A stretch of 64,000 nt of DNA from Gp6-AA40 sp963818645. Lineage in GTDB: Bacteria; Acidobacteriota; Vicinamibacteria; Vicinamibacterales; UBA2999. Positions 1 through 7,838 of this stretch are shown piece after piece. Below the pieces are notes generated by a model. That model made no database searches. It worked only from the letters and a program-made list of their open reading frames with translations, and had not been told where the DNA came from. Each line of letters starts with the position of its first letter. Positions within the stretch are counted from its first letter, which is position 1. The stretch is taken from positions 91,423 through 155,422 of the forward strand of contig CAWFTF010000011.1 in assembly GCA_963818645.1 (NCBI GenBank), read 5' to 3'. Position numbers and translations under genes: made by a program.

Positions 1-81
1 GCCGAATCGTTCCTGCGCGGCTGCGAGGCTTGTAACGGCCAGCGCAAACGCGACAAGAAGAGCACTTATGCGTGCGTACAT
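1..81 (-). CDS. N-terminus of a secreted protein (truncated by window edge)
   Basis: Only the first 27 codons are inside the window, read leftwards from an ATG at 79-81. They encode a typical signal peptide: MYARIS, a hydrophobic run, then an Ala-rich cleavage region ending AAAQ, followed by ERFG. A GGAGAGAG ribosome-binding site sits at 87-94, 5 bases from the ATG. A mature start of this kind is seen in large Acidobacteriota TonB-dependent, carboxypeptidase-regulatory-domain proteins, but too little is visible to name the family. Confidence 0.6.
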   Translation of the reverse strand, partial: MYARISALLVAFALAVTSLAAAQERFG

Positions 82-454
82 CAGTTCTCTCTCCTTAAAA
101 AACTGTGGTCTCTTCAGTTAATGGGAACCGCTTACGAAAAACGTGTACCAGTTGCCACCCGAGGCAATTCGGTGATTTTCTGTGATTTGTTGCTCAGGAC
201 GCCTGCGAACGGGGCGAATGGATCCATGAGGAGCAACATTACGAACCAAAATCATGGATCAGCCGACATTCGTAATGCAAGGATAACGCTTGGTCACTTC
301 TGAATGTCAATTGGGACCAACCCTAATCGGGTACGGGCGACCTACTTATCGGGATAAGGGGACGAAAACAGAAGAGGATAGGGGGAATGGGAGGGCGCCT
401 GCCAAGGGTCAGGGCGATGCCCTCGGCCCGGCGTGGGGCTGCATTTCGTCCCAG
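82..454. other. 373-bp intergenic region with several palindromes
   Basis: No gene is seen between the leftward partial gene and the 3' end of the quinoprotein gene. The stretch is less GC-rich than its surroundings. It contains ATTACGAA/TTCGTAAT arms around 239-277, TTGGTC/GACCAA arms around 293-320, and a compact palindrome CTTATC-GG-GATAAG at 345-358. It probably carries the promoter and operator of the leftward gene; this is inferred from position only. Confidence 0.4.
345..358. promoter_or_regulatory. 14-bp palindrome, possible operator
   Basis: CTTATC and GATAAG arms are separated by GG, giving a perfect dyad in an intergenic region. No T-run follows, so an operator is more likely than an intrinsic terminator. 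No regulator can be assigned. Confidence 0.25.
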
Positions 455-2525
455 CTATTTCGTCAATGTAAACGCGACCAGCGTGTCTGTGGCGACGACT
501 GCGACGTACTGCTTGCCGTCTTTACCTTGATAGGTCATCGGATTCGCATTGACCTGACCATCGACTCGCGCGACCCAGAGCTCCTTGCCGGTCTTCGAGT
601 CGAACGCGCGGAATCGACGGTCCGTGGTTGCGCCGACGAAGACCAATCCTCCTGCGGTGGCGGTGGACCGGCGCTCCCGCTGTTGCCCGTGAGTTGTTTG
701 CCTTCCGGCAGGGCTTCTGTCAAACCGCAGGGGCGTCTCCCACGCGATCTCTCCCGTGTTCGCATTGACCGCCACGAGTCGGCCCCATGGTGGACGCTGG
801 CAAGGCAGGTTCGCGAGCGTGCGGCCGCTCTCGTCCTTGAGCGGGGCGCTGAATGTGAAGTACGGACCAGCACCGTTCACGCTGCCGCGATCGTACCGAA
901 TCGTCGATCCCTCGGTGCCGCGCCCGTAGTTCTGACCGGGACGCTTCTCTTCGATCCATCCAACGAGCGAGGTGTCGTGCGCGTTGACGAAGACGTAACC
1001 GCTCGTCGGATCCACAGCGGCACCACCCCAGTTCACACCTCCAGTTCCGCCAGGGAACTGAATCGTGCTCTTCGGCGGCTCGCCTGGAGCGTGAAAGCCG
1101 AATGGAGTGAAGGCGCCCGCGTTCGCGAAGCCGCCGCTCTTGTCCCACAACGCCTGACACTCTGCGACGTGTTGCGCCGACGTGTCTTCAGGCCGAACCA
1201 TGTCGCGCTCTTTATTGAACTCGACGCGCGAGAGTGGACGCGCCGGCTTGATCGGAAATGGTTGCGTCGGCGCGTACCACTCACCGGGCACGCCGCCCTT
1301 CGGCACCGGGCGTTCTTCAACACCGAAGATCGGCTTGCCCGTCACGCGATCGAGGATGAACATCCATCCGGTCTTGCCGACCGATACGAGCGCCGGAATG
1401 CGGCGGCCGCTCCCGACGATGTCGACGAGTGCGGGTGGATTCGGCATGTCCGAGTCCCACAGGTCGTGATGCACGGTCTGGAAGTGCCAGAGGTATTTAC
1501 CGGTCTCTGCGTTCACCGCAACGATCGAATTGGCGAAGAGGTTATTACCCGGGCGATCGCCGCCCCAGTAGTTGCCCGCGGGACCCGCGACCGGCATGTA
1601 GAGGATTCCGCGCTCTTCGTCGAGCGTCATGTACCACGCCCACACGTTGACACCCGATCGATTTCGCCAGCCGCGATCGAGCCACGTGTCGTGTCCGAGT
1701 TCGCCCGGCAGCGGCACCGTGTGGAAGTCCCACAGATGCTTGCCCGTCCTGATGTCGAACGCGCGCGTGTCACCGGGTTCGGCGAGCGCAACTTCACCGG
1801 TGGTCGCGCCGAGGATCGCGACGTTCCTGTAAATCGTCGGCACGCCATTCCACGGCACGCCGATCTCGACGATGCCGTTGCGTCCGAAGTCCGCAGCGGG
1901 AATACCTGTCGCAGCGTCGAGCGCAACGAGACGTGGACCAGCAGTCAGCAGAATGCGGGGAGCGAGCGTGCCGTCACCGGGCCAATACGCAACGCCGCGC
2001 GCGGTCGTCGCCATGCCGAGTGGCATGAGGTAGCGCCACATCTCTTTACCTGTGTGCGCCTCGATTGCGAGGACCTGATTACCTCGAGCGGGCAGATACA
2101 TGACGCCAGCGACGACGATCGGCGTCGCTTGCGGATTGCTGCCACTGGCGTCGAGTCCGTCATTGGCGCCGCCACGTCCCTCGACGCTGCTCGGGACGCC
2201 CTGAGCGCCAGTCGAAGGGCGAGCCTGACCAGCGGCCGGATTTCCCGCGGCGCCGGCACCGCGTCCTGCAGGCGCGGCTTCGGCAGCGGGAGCAGGACCA
2301 CCCCCGCGTCGGCCTGCGGGCTGCGTCAGTTGCACCGACCACGCAGGTGCGAGACTCGCGACGTTGCCGGTGTTGATCTCGTTGAGAGGGGAGTAGCGCG
2401 TGCCTGCCAGGTTGCGGCTGTAGAGCGGCCAGTCACCCGGCGGCGGGTCCGCGCTGAGTGGACTGTGCCGAGACGACGAGCGTGATGGCGATGAGGACGA
2501 GAGGAACGGGAATGAATCGCTTCAT
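455..2525 (-). CDS. PQQ-dependent dehydrogenase, glucose-dehydrogenase-like, frameshifted near the N-terminus
   Basis: Secreted quinoprotein with an eight-bladed propeller that would oxidise a sugar or alcohol in the periplasm. The continuous frame 455-2335 gives 626 residues after a GTG. It holds a Gly/Ala/Pro-rich insert (about 7-57), HHDLWDSD near 289-296, and GWMFILDRVTGKP near 323-335, all typical of the membrane glucose dehydrogenase branch. It lacks the adjacent-cysteine pair of alcohol dehydrogenases. The expected start of the mature propeller (WPLYSRNLAG) is encoded upstream of the GTG in the same frame, but the signal peptide (MKRFIPVPLVLIAI, ATG at 2525) is in another frame. One base is therefore missing or extra around 2430-2465. 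It is divergent from the isopropylmalate-dehydrogenase-like gene, 75 bp away. Substrate unknown. Confidence 0.8.
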
Positions 2526-2543
2526 GGCTGCGGAGTATACCTA

Positions 2544-2586
2544 CACGGCTTCGGGCTCTGGACTCTGGGCTCTGGGAAGAGCCGTG
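2544..2586. repeat. Heptamer-repeat hairpin (GGCTCTG type)
   Basis: Tandem 7-nt units GGCTTCG, GGCTCTG, GACTCTG, GGCTCTG are enclosed by CACGGCT and AGCCGTG arms. It fills the gap between two divergent genes. The same unit type recurs at 35853. Confidence 0.6.
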
Positions 2587-2600
2587 ATTGAATACGACTC

Positions 2601-3635
2601 GTGTCTCACCGCATCGCAGTGATCCCGGGCGATGGCATCGGGCCTGAGGTCATCGCTCAGGCTGTCAAGGTGCTGCAGGCACTTGGCGGTGTGGAGCTCC
2701 ACCACCTGCCGTGGGGCGCCGATCACTACCTCGCGACAGGTGAGACCGTCCCGGCGGGTGGTTACGATCTACTGCGCTCCTTCGATGCGATTCTGATTGG
2801 CGCGCTCGGCGATCCGCGCGTGCCGGACAACAGGCACGCACGCGACATCCTGCTCGGCACTCGCTTCGAGCTCGATCTCTACGTCAACTATCGTCCCGTG
2901 CGGTTGCTCGATGCGCGACTCTGTCCGCTGAAGGATCGCACGCCCGCTGACGTGGACTTCGTCGTGCTTCGCGAGAACACGGAAGGTCTCTACGTCGGTG
3001 TCGGCGGCCGCTTCAAGGCCGGCACCTCGGACGAGATCGCAGTTCAGGAAGAGATCAACACCTACAAAGGCGTCCATCGCATCGTCCGGCACGCGTTCGA
3101 GGTTGCACGAACGCGAACGCGTCGCGCAGTCTGCATGGCTGACAAGAGCAACGCGATGCAGGAAGGGCACGCGTTGTGGCAGCGGGTGTTTCGTGAGGTC
3201 AGCGCAGAGTATCCGGACGTGTCAGCCCGTCACCTTTACATCGATGCATTGGCGATGATGCTGGTCCAGGACCCACGTCAGTTCGATGTCATCGTCACCA
3301 ACAATCTGTTCGGCGACATCATCACGGACATCGGCGGCGCGTTGCAGGGTGGTCTGGGCATGGCCGCATCGGCGAACCTTCATCCCGGGAGGGCCTCGAT
3401 GTTCGAGCCGGTGCACGGTTCGGCGCCGCCACTGGCCGGTCGTGATGAGGCCAACCCGATCGGCGCGATTCTGTCCGCCGCGTTGATGCTGGACACACTC
3501 GGCCGACGCGACGATGCGGAACGGATCAATCGGGCCGTCGAATCCGCCGTTCTTGACCGTGACGTGACGCGTGATGTGGGCGGAAAACTCGGCACAAAAG
3601 CCGCTGGTGATGCGATACGCCGGCGACTCACCTGA
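2601..3635 (+). CDS. leuB: 3-isopropylmalate/isocitrate dehydrogenase family protein
   Basis: NAD-dependent oxidative decarboxylase of the beta-hydroxyacid family; the sequence is closest in style to 3-isopropylmalate dehydrogenase of leucine synthesis. Length 344 residues is normal. GDGIGPE is at residues 10-16, NRHARDILLG near 75, RENTEGLYVG near 121, and NNLFGDIITD near 234 supplies metal-binding aspartates. Translation starts at a GTG. The gene stops one base before a promoter-like element for fae1, 78 bp upstream of fae1. No other leucine-pathway gene is nearby, so a role in a different 2-hydroxyacid pathway is possible. The family call is firm; the symbol is less so. Confidence 0.75.
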   Translation: MSHRIAVIPGDGIGPEVIAQAVKVLQALGGVELHHLPWGADHYLATGETVPAGGYDLLRSFDAILIGALGDPRVPDNRHARDILLGTRFELDLYVNYRPVRLLDARLCPLKDRTPADVDFVVLRENTEGLYVGVGGRFKAGTSDEIAVQEEINTYKGVHRIVRHAFEVARTRTRRAVCMADKSNAMQEGHALWQRVFREVSAEYPDVSARHLYIDALAMMLVQDPRQFDVIVTNNLFGDIITDIGGALQGGLGMAASANLHPGRASMFEPVHGSAPPLAGRDEANPIGAILSAALMLDTLGRRDDAERINRAVESAVLDRDVTRDVGGKLGTKAAGDAIRRRLT

Positions 3636-3654
3636 GTGATACACTCGTCGGGCT
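3636..3654 (+). promoter_or_regulatory. Promoter-like element of fae1
   Basis: A 19-bp block 60 bp before the fae1 ATG matches 16 of 19 positions of a block before fae2 (4896-4914). It contains TGATACACT, resembling an extended -10 (TGn-TAnAnT), followed by the invariant TCGTCGGGCT. No convincing -35 is seen. It begins directly after the preceding stop codon. Confidence 0.45.
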
Positions 3655-3713
3655 CAACCAGCCAAGGGCTCTGCCCTTGTCCAATTTTCTTTCTGACGCA
3701 GGAGAGTATCGAC

Positions 3714-4217
3714 ATGGCAGCGGACTTCTTTCTGGGCGAGTCACTCGTCGGCGACGGCAACGAGGTCGCACACATCGACTTGATCATTGGCTCGAAGACG
3801 GGACCGGCGGGCGCATCGTTCTGCAACGCGCTGGCGAATAACAAGGACGGGTTCACGACCCTGCTGGCAGTGGTGAGTCCGAACCTGCCATGCAAGCCGG
3901 ATACGCTCCTGTTCAACAAGGTAACGATCAAGGGCGCGAAGCAGGCGGTGCAGATGTTCGGACCGGCCCAGGCGGCGGTCGCGCGCGCCGTCGTCGATTC
4001 GGTCGAGAGCGGCGTCATCCCGCAGGACAAGGCCAACGACCTGTGCATCCTCGTCGGCGTGTTCATTCACTGGGAAGCGGCCGACGACAAGAAGATCTAC
4101 GACTACAACTACCAGGCGACGAAGGAATCGATCGCGCGCGCGCTCGGCGGCAAGCCGACGGTGAGCGAGGTCCTCGCGGGCGCGAAGACCGCCAAGCACC
4201 CGTTCAGCCCCAAGTAA
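3714..4217 (+). CDS. fae: Formaldehyde-activating enzyme Fae, copy 1
   Basis: Catalyses condensation of formaldehyde with (dephospho-)tetrahydromethanopterin to methylene-H4MPT, the entry step of the cytoplasmic H4MPT formaldehyde-oxidation route. The 167-residue protein has the family length and signatures: GDGNEVAHIDLIIG at 13-26, including the conserved His20; NNKDGFTTLLAVVSPNLPCKP near 42-62, in the substrate-binding core; and VGVFIHWEAADDKKIYDYNY near 114-133. CAGGAGAG lies just upstream of the ATG as ribosome-binding site. It differs from copy 2 (5038-5541) at only three residues: Pro-Gln-Asn here against Ser-Lys-Asp in the segment before DLCILVG. It is followed by a heptamer hairpin and convergent with marR. 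Confidence 0.96.
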   Translation: MAADFFLGESLVGDGNEVAHIDLIIGSKTGPAGASFCNALANNKDGFTTLLAVVSPNLPCKPDTLLFNKVTIKGAKQAVQMFGPAQAAVARAVVDSVESGVIPQDKANDLCILVGVFIHWEAADDKKIYDYNYQATKESIARALGGKPTVSEVLAGAKTAKHPFSPK

Positions 4218-4222
4218 CTCTT

Positions 4223-4328
4223 TCAACTCCCAAGCAACTTCCAACTCCCAACTCCCAACGAAGAACACGAAGTTCAAGTTGGGCCTTGGGAGTTGAGTTG
4301 GAACTTGGGAATTGGAAGTTGGGAGTTG
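4223..4328. repeat. Heptamer-repeat hairpin (CTCCCAA/TTGGGAG type)
   Basis: The left arm is tandem CTCCCAA/CTTCCAA units and the right arm is the reverse complement TTGGGAG/TTGGAAC units. This gives a long imperfect stem between convergent fae1 and marR, where it could terminate both transcripts. Confidence 0.7.
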
Positions 4329-4336
4329 ACGAGGCG

Positions 4337-4861
4337 CTACTTGGATGAAGAGCGCCGCGTGCGATTACCGGTAGGCGATCCGTCCAGTTCCTCGGCGATC
4401 GCGGTCAGTGTTCGCCGCGTCACGTTCAGCTCAGAGTCGGTCCACGTCGACATCAATCGCTTGATCGCCGATTCCACGGTTCCGACCGAAGGGACGGTGA
4501 GACGCTTTCCTCGCGCCGTGATCTCGAGCTGCACGCGTCGCGCATCGCTCGGATCGGTGAGCCGGCGGAGGAGTCGGCGTGCCTCGAGCCGCTGCAGAAT
4601 CCCGGTCAACGTGCTCGGATGGACGTGAAGGGTGCGAGCGAGATCGCCCGCGGAGAGGCCCGGGAACGTTCCGACAATACGCAGCACCAACCGTTGGGGG
4701 CCAGTGACGCCAAACTTGGCCTGCATGCCGCGCGATGCTCGATCCAGGCCGTGGTTGATGGCCCACATGAGCCGCATGAAATCGAGCACGGGCCCTAGCG
4801 GACGGTCGCCGGGAGTTTCTGGATTGGACTTGGAGGGTCGTGCCTGAGACGGGCTGGCCAA
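4337..4861 (-). CDS. MarR-family transcriptional regulator
   Basis: Winged-helix DNA-binding protein. The core runs MQAKFGVTGPQRLVLR, then GLSAGDLARTLHVHPSTLTG (recognition helix), then RLTDPSDARRVQLEIT (the wing with the DxR motif of MarR proteins). The frame is open back to 4990, but that extension does not look like protein; a TTG at 4861 or a later ATG is preferred, giving about 174 residues or fewer. It is divergently placed before fae2, with a perfect 16-bp palindrome in between, so it probably controls fae2 and perhaps its own gene. A MarR-type regulator (TtmR) is linked to formaldehyde tolerance in Methylorubrum; equivalence is not shown here. Confidence 0.85.
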   Translation of the reverse strand: MASPSQARPSKSNPETPGDRPLGPVLDFMRLMWAINHGLDRASRGMQAKFGVTGPQRLVLRIVGTFPGLSAGDLARTLHVHPSTLTGILQRLEARRLLRRLTDPSDARRVQLEITARGKRLTVPSVGTVESAIKRLMSTWTDSELNVTRRTLTAIAEELDGSPTGNRTRRSSSK

Positions 4862-4895
4862 GGCATTACTGTAACACCGGAGATACGGGGAGACG

Positions 4896-4914
4896 GTGGT
4901 ATAGTCGTCGGGCT
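4896..4914 (+). promoter_or_regulatory. Promoter-like element of fae2
   Basis: GTGGTATAGT followed by CGTCGGGCT; TG-G-TATAGT is a good extended -10. It shares 16 of 19 bases with the element before fae1. It lies 124 bp before the fae2 ATG and just upstream of the palindrome at 4931. Confidence 0.45.
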
Positions 4915-4930
4915 TCCGGCGCGTCAGGGG

Positions 4931-4946
4931 TCCATGCGCGCATGGA
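4931..4946. promoter_or_regulatory. Perfect 16-bp palindrome, candidate MarR operator
   Basis: TCCATGCG followed by CGCATGGA with no spacer. It lies between divergent marR and fae2, roughly 20 bp downstream of the start predicted from the -10-like TATAGT. Size and symmetry suit a MarR dimer and the placement suits repression. No copy is seen before fae1. Confidence 0.5.
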
Positions 4947-5037
4947 TTGAGACGACCAGCGACGCTGAGCACCAGCGAGCGAAGGCGCATACCAAGAAAC
5001 TAGTAGACCCCTCACTTCCAGACAGGAGTGTGTCGAC

Positions 5038-5541
5038 ATGGCAGCGGACTTTTTTCTGGGCGAGTCGCTCGTGGGCGATGGCAATGAGGTCGCGCACATC
5101 GACTTGATCATTGGCTCGAAGACAGGACCGGCGGGCGCATCGTTCTGCAACGCGCTGGCAAATAACAAGGACGGCTTCACGACACTGTTGGCGGTGGTCT
5201 CGCCAAACCTGCCGTGCAAGCCGGATACGCTCCTGTTCAACAAGGTGACGATCAAGGGCGCCAAGCAGGCAGTGCAGATGTTCGGACCGGCTCAGGCGGC
5301 GGTCGCGCGCGCTGTGGTCGACTCAGTCGAGAGCGGCGTCATCTCCAAGGACAAGGCCGACGACCTGTGCATCCTCGTCGGCGTGTTCATCCACTGGGAA
5401 GCGGCCGACGACAAGAAGATCTACGACTACAACTATCAGGCGACGAAGGAATCGATCGCGCGCGCGCTCGGCGGCAAGCCGACGGTGAGCGAGGTCCTCG
5501 CGGGCGCGAAGACGGCGAAGCACCCCTTCAGTCCGAAGTAA
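5038..5541 (+). CDS. fae: Formaldehyde-activating enzyme Fae, copy 2
   Basis: Same function and length (167 residues) as copy 1. It carries the same His20 and VGVFIHWEAADDKK signatures, and the only protein differences are the three residues before DLCILVG. Most nucleotide differences are synonymous, which indicates a recent duplication or gene conversion. A GACAGGAG ribosome-binding site precedes the ATG. Unlike copy 1 it stands directly behind a marR gene and a palindromic site, so it may be the regulated copy. It is followed by the same type of heptamer hairpin as copy 1, then mtdB. Confidence 0.96.
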   Translation: MAADFFLGESLVGDGNEVAHIDLIIGSKTGPAGASFCNALANNKDGFTTLLAVVSPNLPCKPDTLLFNKVTIKGAKQAVQMFGPAQAAVARAVVDSVESGVISKDKADDLCILVGVFIHWEAADDKKIYDYNYQATKESIARALGGKPTVSEVLAGAKTAKHPFSPK

Positions 5542-5544
5542 CCT

Positions 5545-5626
5545 TCAATTCCCAACTTCCAACTTCCAACTCCCAACAAGAACCCCGAACGTTTGGGAGT
5601 TGGGAGTTGGGCTTTGGGAGTTGTTG
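5545..5626. repeat. Heptamer-repeat hairpin between fae2 and mtdB
   Basis: CAACTTC/CAACTCC units form the left arm and TTGGGAG/TTGGGCT units the right arm. It ends about 10 bp before the chosen mtdB start, so mtdB has almost no ordinary leader. It is the same type as the hairpin after fae1. Confidence 0.7.
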
Positions 5627-5635
5627 AAGACTCCC

Positions 5636-6490
5636 GTGAAGAAACTGCTTCTGCAATTAGATTCATCTCCACATCCCAGCGTCTTCGATCGTGTTGTCGC
5701 GTTCGATGCGGGCGCGGACGAAGTCATGAGCTACGGCGGCGTCACGACGGACAACGTACGCGATCTCGTGCACGGCGCGATCTTCACGCGCGGCCCCAAG
5801 CATCTGCATTCGACGGCCATCTTCATCGGCGGCACCGACATGGCTCTCGGAGAGAAACTCCTTGGCGCCGTGAAAAAGGCGTTCTTCGGTCCGCTTCGAG
5901 TGTCGGTCATGCTCGATTCAAACGGATCGAACACGACCGCAGTCGCCGCCGTCGCCAAGATGCGGCAAGCCGCAGGCACGCTCGATGGGCGCGCCGCGGT
6001 TGTCACAGCAGGCTCTGGCCCCGTCGGTCTTCGCGCCGCCGGGTTGCTCGCGAAGGCGGGTGCACGCGTGACTGTCACGTCGCGGCGAGCCGCAGACGGT
6101 TCGCTTGCCGCGAAAATCTCGCAGCGGTTTGGCGGCTCGGTTCGCGAAGTCACGATGGCGGACAGCTCCGGTGCATCGCACGCGCTCGAAGGCGCCGAGA
6201 TGTTCCTCAATGCCGGACCCGCAGGTGTCTGTCTGATTCCACGCGCAGCGTGGGTCGGTCGTGCCGGCCTCAAGGTCGCCGGCGACGTCAACGCAGTTCC
6301 GCCGCTCGGGGTCGAGGGTATCGAAGTCACCGACGATGGCGCAACGAGAGAAGGCGTGACGACATTCGGTGCGCTTGGCATCGGCGGCCTGAAAATGAAG
6401 ATTCACAAGGCGTGCATCGCGAAGCTGTTCGAGAAGAACGATCTCGTTCTCGATGCCGAATCGATAGCTGAATTGGCCGACGCTTTGTAA
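5636..6490 (+). CDS. mtdB: Methylene-tetrahydromethanopterin dehydrogenase MtdB
   Basis: NAD(P)-dependent oxidation of methylene-H4MPT to methenyl-H4MPT, acting after Fae. Starting at the GTG at 5636 gives 284 residues, the family size, beginning KKLLLQLDSS as in known MtdB proteins. An upstream in-frame start at 5600 would translate the repeat and is rejected. Visible features are DAGADEVMSYGGV near 25-37, FTRGPKHLHSTAIFIGGTD near 50-68, and a Rossmann motif GSGPVGLRAAG near 134 followed by VTSRR, which contacts the nucleotide phosphate. It ends inside the next repeat and precedes the DUF1464 gene. Confidence 0.93.
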   Translation: MKKLLLQLDSSPHPSVFDRVVAFDAGADEVMSYGGVTTDNVRDLVHGAIFTRGPKHLHSTAIFIGGTDMALGEKLLGAVKKAFFGPLRVSVMLDSNGSNTTAVAAVAKMRQAAGTLDGRAAVVTAGSGPVGLRAAGLLAKAGARVTVTSRRAADGSLAAKISQRFGGSVREVTMADSSGASHALEGAEMFLNAGPAGVCLIPRAAWVGRAGLKVAGDVNAVPPLGVEGIEVTDDGATREGVTTFGALGIGGLKMKIHKACIAKLFEKNDLVLDAESIAELADAL

Positions 6491-6565
6491 TGCAAGATCA
6501 AAATGCAAAATGCAAACGATGCGTGACTAGTCGGTTTGCATTTTGCCTTTTGCATTTTGAATTGA
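6490..6565. repeat. AT-rich heptamer-repeat hairpin (ATGCAAA type)
   Basis: ATGCAAA units on the left pair with TTTGCAT/TTTTGCA units on the right around a GC-richer loop with GACTAGTC. It occupies the whole gap between mtdB and the DUF1464 gene and is strikingly AT-rich for this region. Confidence 0.65.
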
Positions 6566-7651
6566 ATGCCTCGAGTCATAGGTATCGATCCGGGCACCGT
6601 CAGTCTCGACATTTGCGGCCTCGAAGCCGGTCGCGTCTTTCTCGACGAAACGATCCCGACCGAAGACGCACTCGCCGATCCTGCGCTGATTCTCGGCCTG
6701 CTCGAGCGAGCAGCTCCGCTCGATCTCGTGGTGGGCCCGTCTGGCTACGGTCTCCCGCTCACCCACGCGCGCGACCTCACTGAGTCGGACATTCGACTGG
6801 CATGTCTGGCGCCGCGCGGCGAGAGCAGCGGCATCGGAGGACTATCGTCGCTGATGCGGGCGCTCGTCTCGTCACCGGCCCCGGTCGTGATGACGCCTGG
6901 TGTCGTGCACCTCACGTCGGTTCCTTCTCATCGAAAGATCAATCGTGTCGACATGGGGACTGCGGACAAGGTGTGCGCAGTGACGCTTGCCATTCACGAG
7001 CACACACGGCGGCGTAGTTGTGCTCCGCGAGATGTGTCCTTTATCCTCCTCGAGCTCGGTGGAGCGTTCACTGCCGCCATCGCCGTCGAACAGGGTCGCA
7101 TCGTGGATGGCCTCGGTGGTTCATCCGGACCGATCGGCGCGATGGCGAGCGGAGCCCTCGATGGTGAAGTCGCGTTCCTCGCCGGGCAGGTCACGAAGCA
7201 GATGATTTTTTCCGGCGGTGCGCTCGCCGTTTCGGGGACGCCAGATGCGCGTGCCGAGGCGATTGCGGAAGTGACGACGCCCGCGCGGCAGAAGGCGCTC
7301 GAGGGCTATCTCGAATCCATCGTGAAGGCGGTGGCCACTCTGGCGATCTCGGCGCCATCAGCACGATCCGTCGTCCTGTCGGGGAGGCTCGCGAAGGTTG
7401 CGACGATCCGCGGAGGACTGATGTCGCGGTTGTCGCGGACGCTGCCGGGAGGAACCGTCGAGGCGCTCACCGGCATCGCAACGGTCGCCAAGCATGCTGC
7501 CCAGGGCGCGGCCATCCTGGCTGACGGGCTCGCCGGTGGAAGCGCCGCGGAGGTTGTGCAGACACTCGGCATCCGCGAGGCGACGGGCACCGTGCTCGAC
7601 CATCTCTACGTGATCACTCCCGAAGCCGCTCGCCAGCGATTGGGAATCTAA
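6566..7651 (+). CDS. DUF1464 family protein (ASKHA-like), H4MPT gene cluster
   Basis: 361-residue protein of the archaeal/methylotroph DUF1464 family, which resembles sugar/acetate kinase-like ATPases. The N-terminus MPRVIGIDPGTVSLD is a phosphate-1 loop with a catalytic-type Asp at residue 8. LDLVVGPSGYGLPL and LLELGGAFTAAIAVEQG (phosphate-2-like) follow, and SVVLSGRLAK is an adenosine-type motif. The reaction is unknown; the family is found with H4MPT genes in archaea and methylotrophs, so a cofactor-biosynthesis role is inferred. It starts at an ATG directly after a hairpin repeat, with a weak ribosome-binding site. Confidence 0.8.
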   Translation: MPRVIGIDPGTVSLDICGLEAGRVFLDETIPTEDALADPALILGLLERAAPLDLVVGPSGYGLPLTHARDLTESDIRLACLAPRGESSGIGGLSSLMRALVSSPAPVVMTPGVVHLTSVPSHRKINRVDMGTADKVCAVTLAIHEHTRRRSCAPRDVSFILLELGGAFTAAIAVEQGRIVDGLGGSSGPIGAMASGALDGEVAFLAGQVTKQMIFSGGALAVSGTPDARAEAIAEVTTPARQKALEGYLESIVKAVATLAISAPSARSVVLSGRLAKVATIRGGLMSRLSRTLPGGTVEALTGIATVAKHAAQGAAILADGLAGGSAAEVVQTLGIREATGTVLDHLYVITPEAARQRLGI

Positions 7652-7655
7652 ACGC

Positions 7656-7834
7656 GCAGTTCCATGTTCCATGTTCCGGGTTCCGCGTTCGTGTGCTGGG
7701 TTCGAGTTCGTGGTTCGTGGTTCGAGGTTCCCGGTTCGGTGTGCCACGCGAACCGGGAACTCGGAACCTCGAAGTTTGAACCAGAACCATGAACACGAAC
7801 CTGGAACCTGGAACCCGGAACCGGGAACTGCAGG
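7656..7834. repeat. Long heptamer-repeat hairpin (GTTCCNN/GGAACNN type)
   Basis: About 180 bp: a left arm of GTTCCAT, GTTCCGG, GTTCGTG, GTTCGAG and similar 7-nt units, and a right arm of GGAACCT, GGAACCC, GAACACG units complementary to it. It is the longest hairpin of this kind here and fills the gap between two H4MPT genes. Confidence 0.75.
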
Positions 7835-7838
7835 CGCC

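Noticed and set aside
290..2485. 731-codon open frame on the plus strand
   Set aside because: It is the antisense shadow of the PQQ dehydrogenase gene; composition is Arg-rich and no domain is recognisable. High GC content keeps such frames open.
7656..7834. CRISPR-like array
   Set aside because: The units are 7 nt, degenerate and contiguous without spacers, followed by an inverted copy; no cas genes occur nearby.
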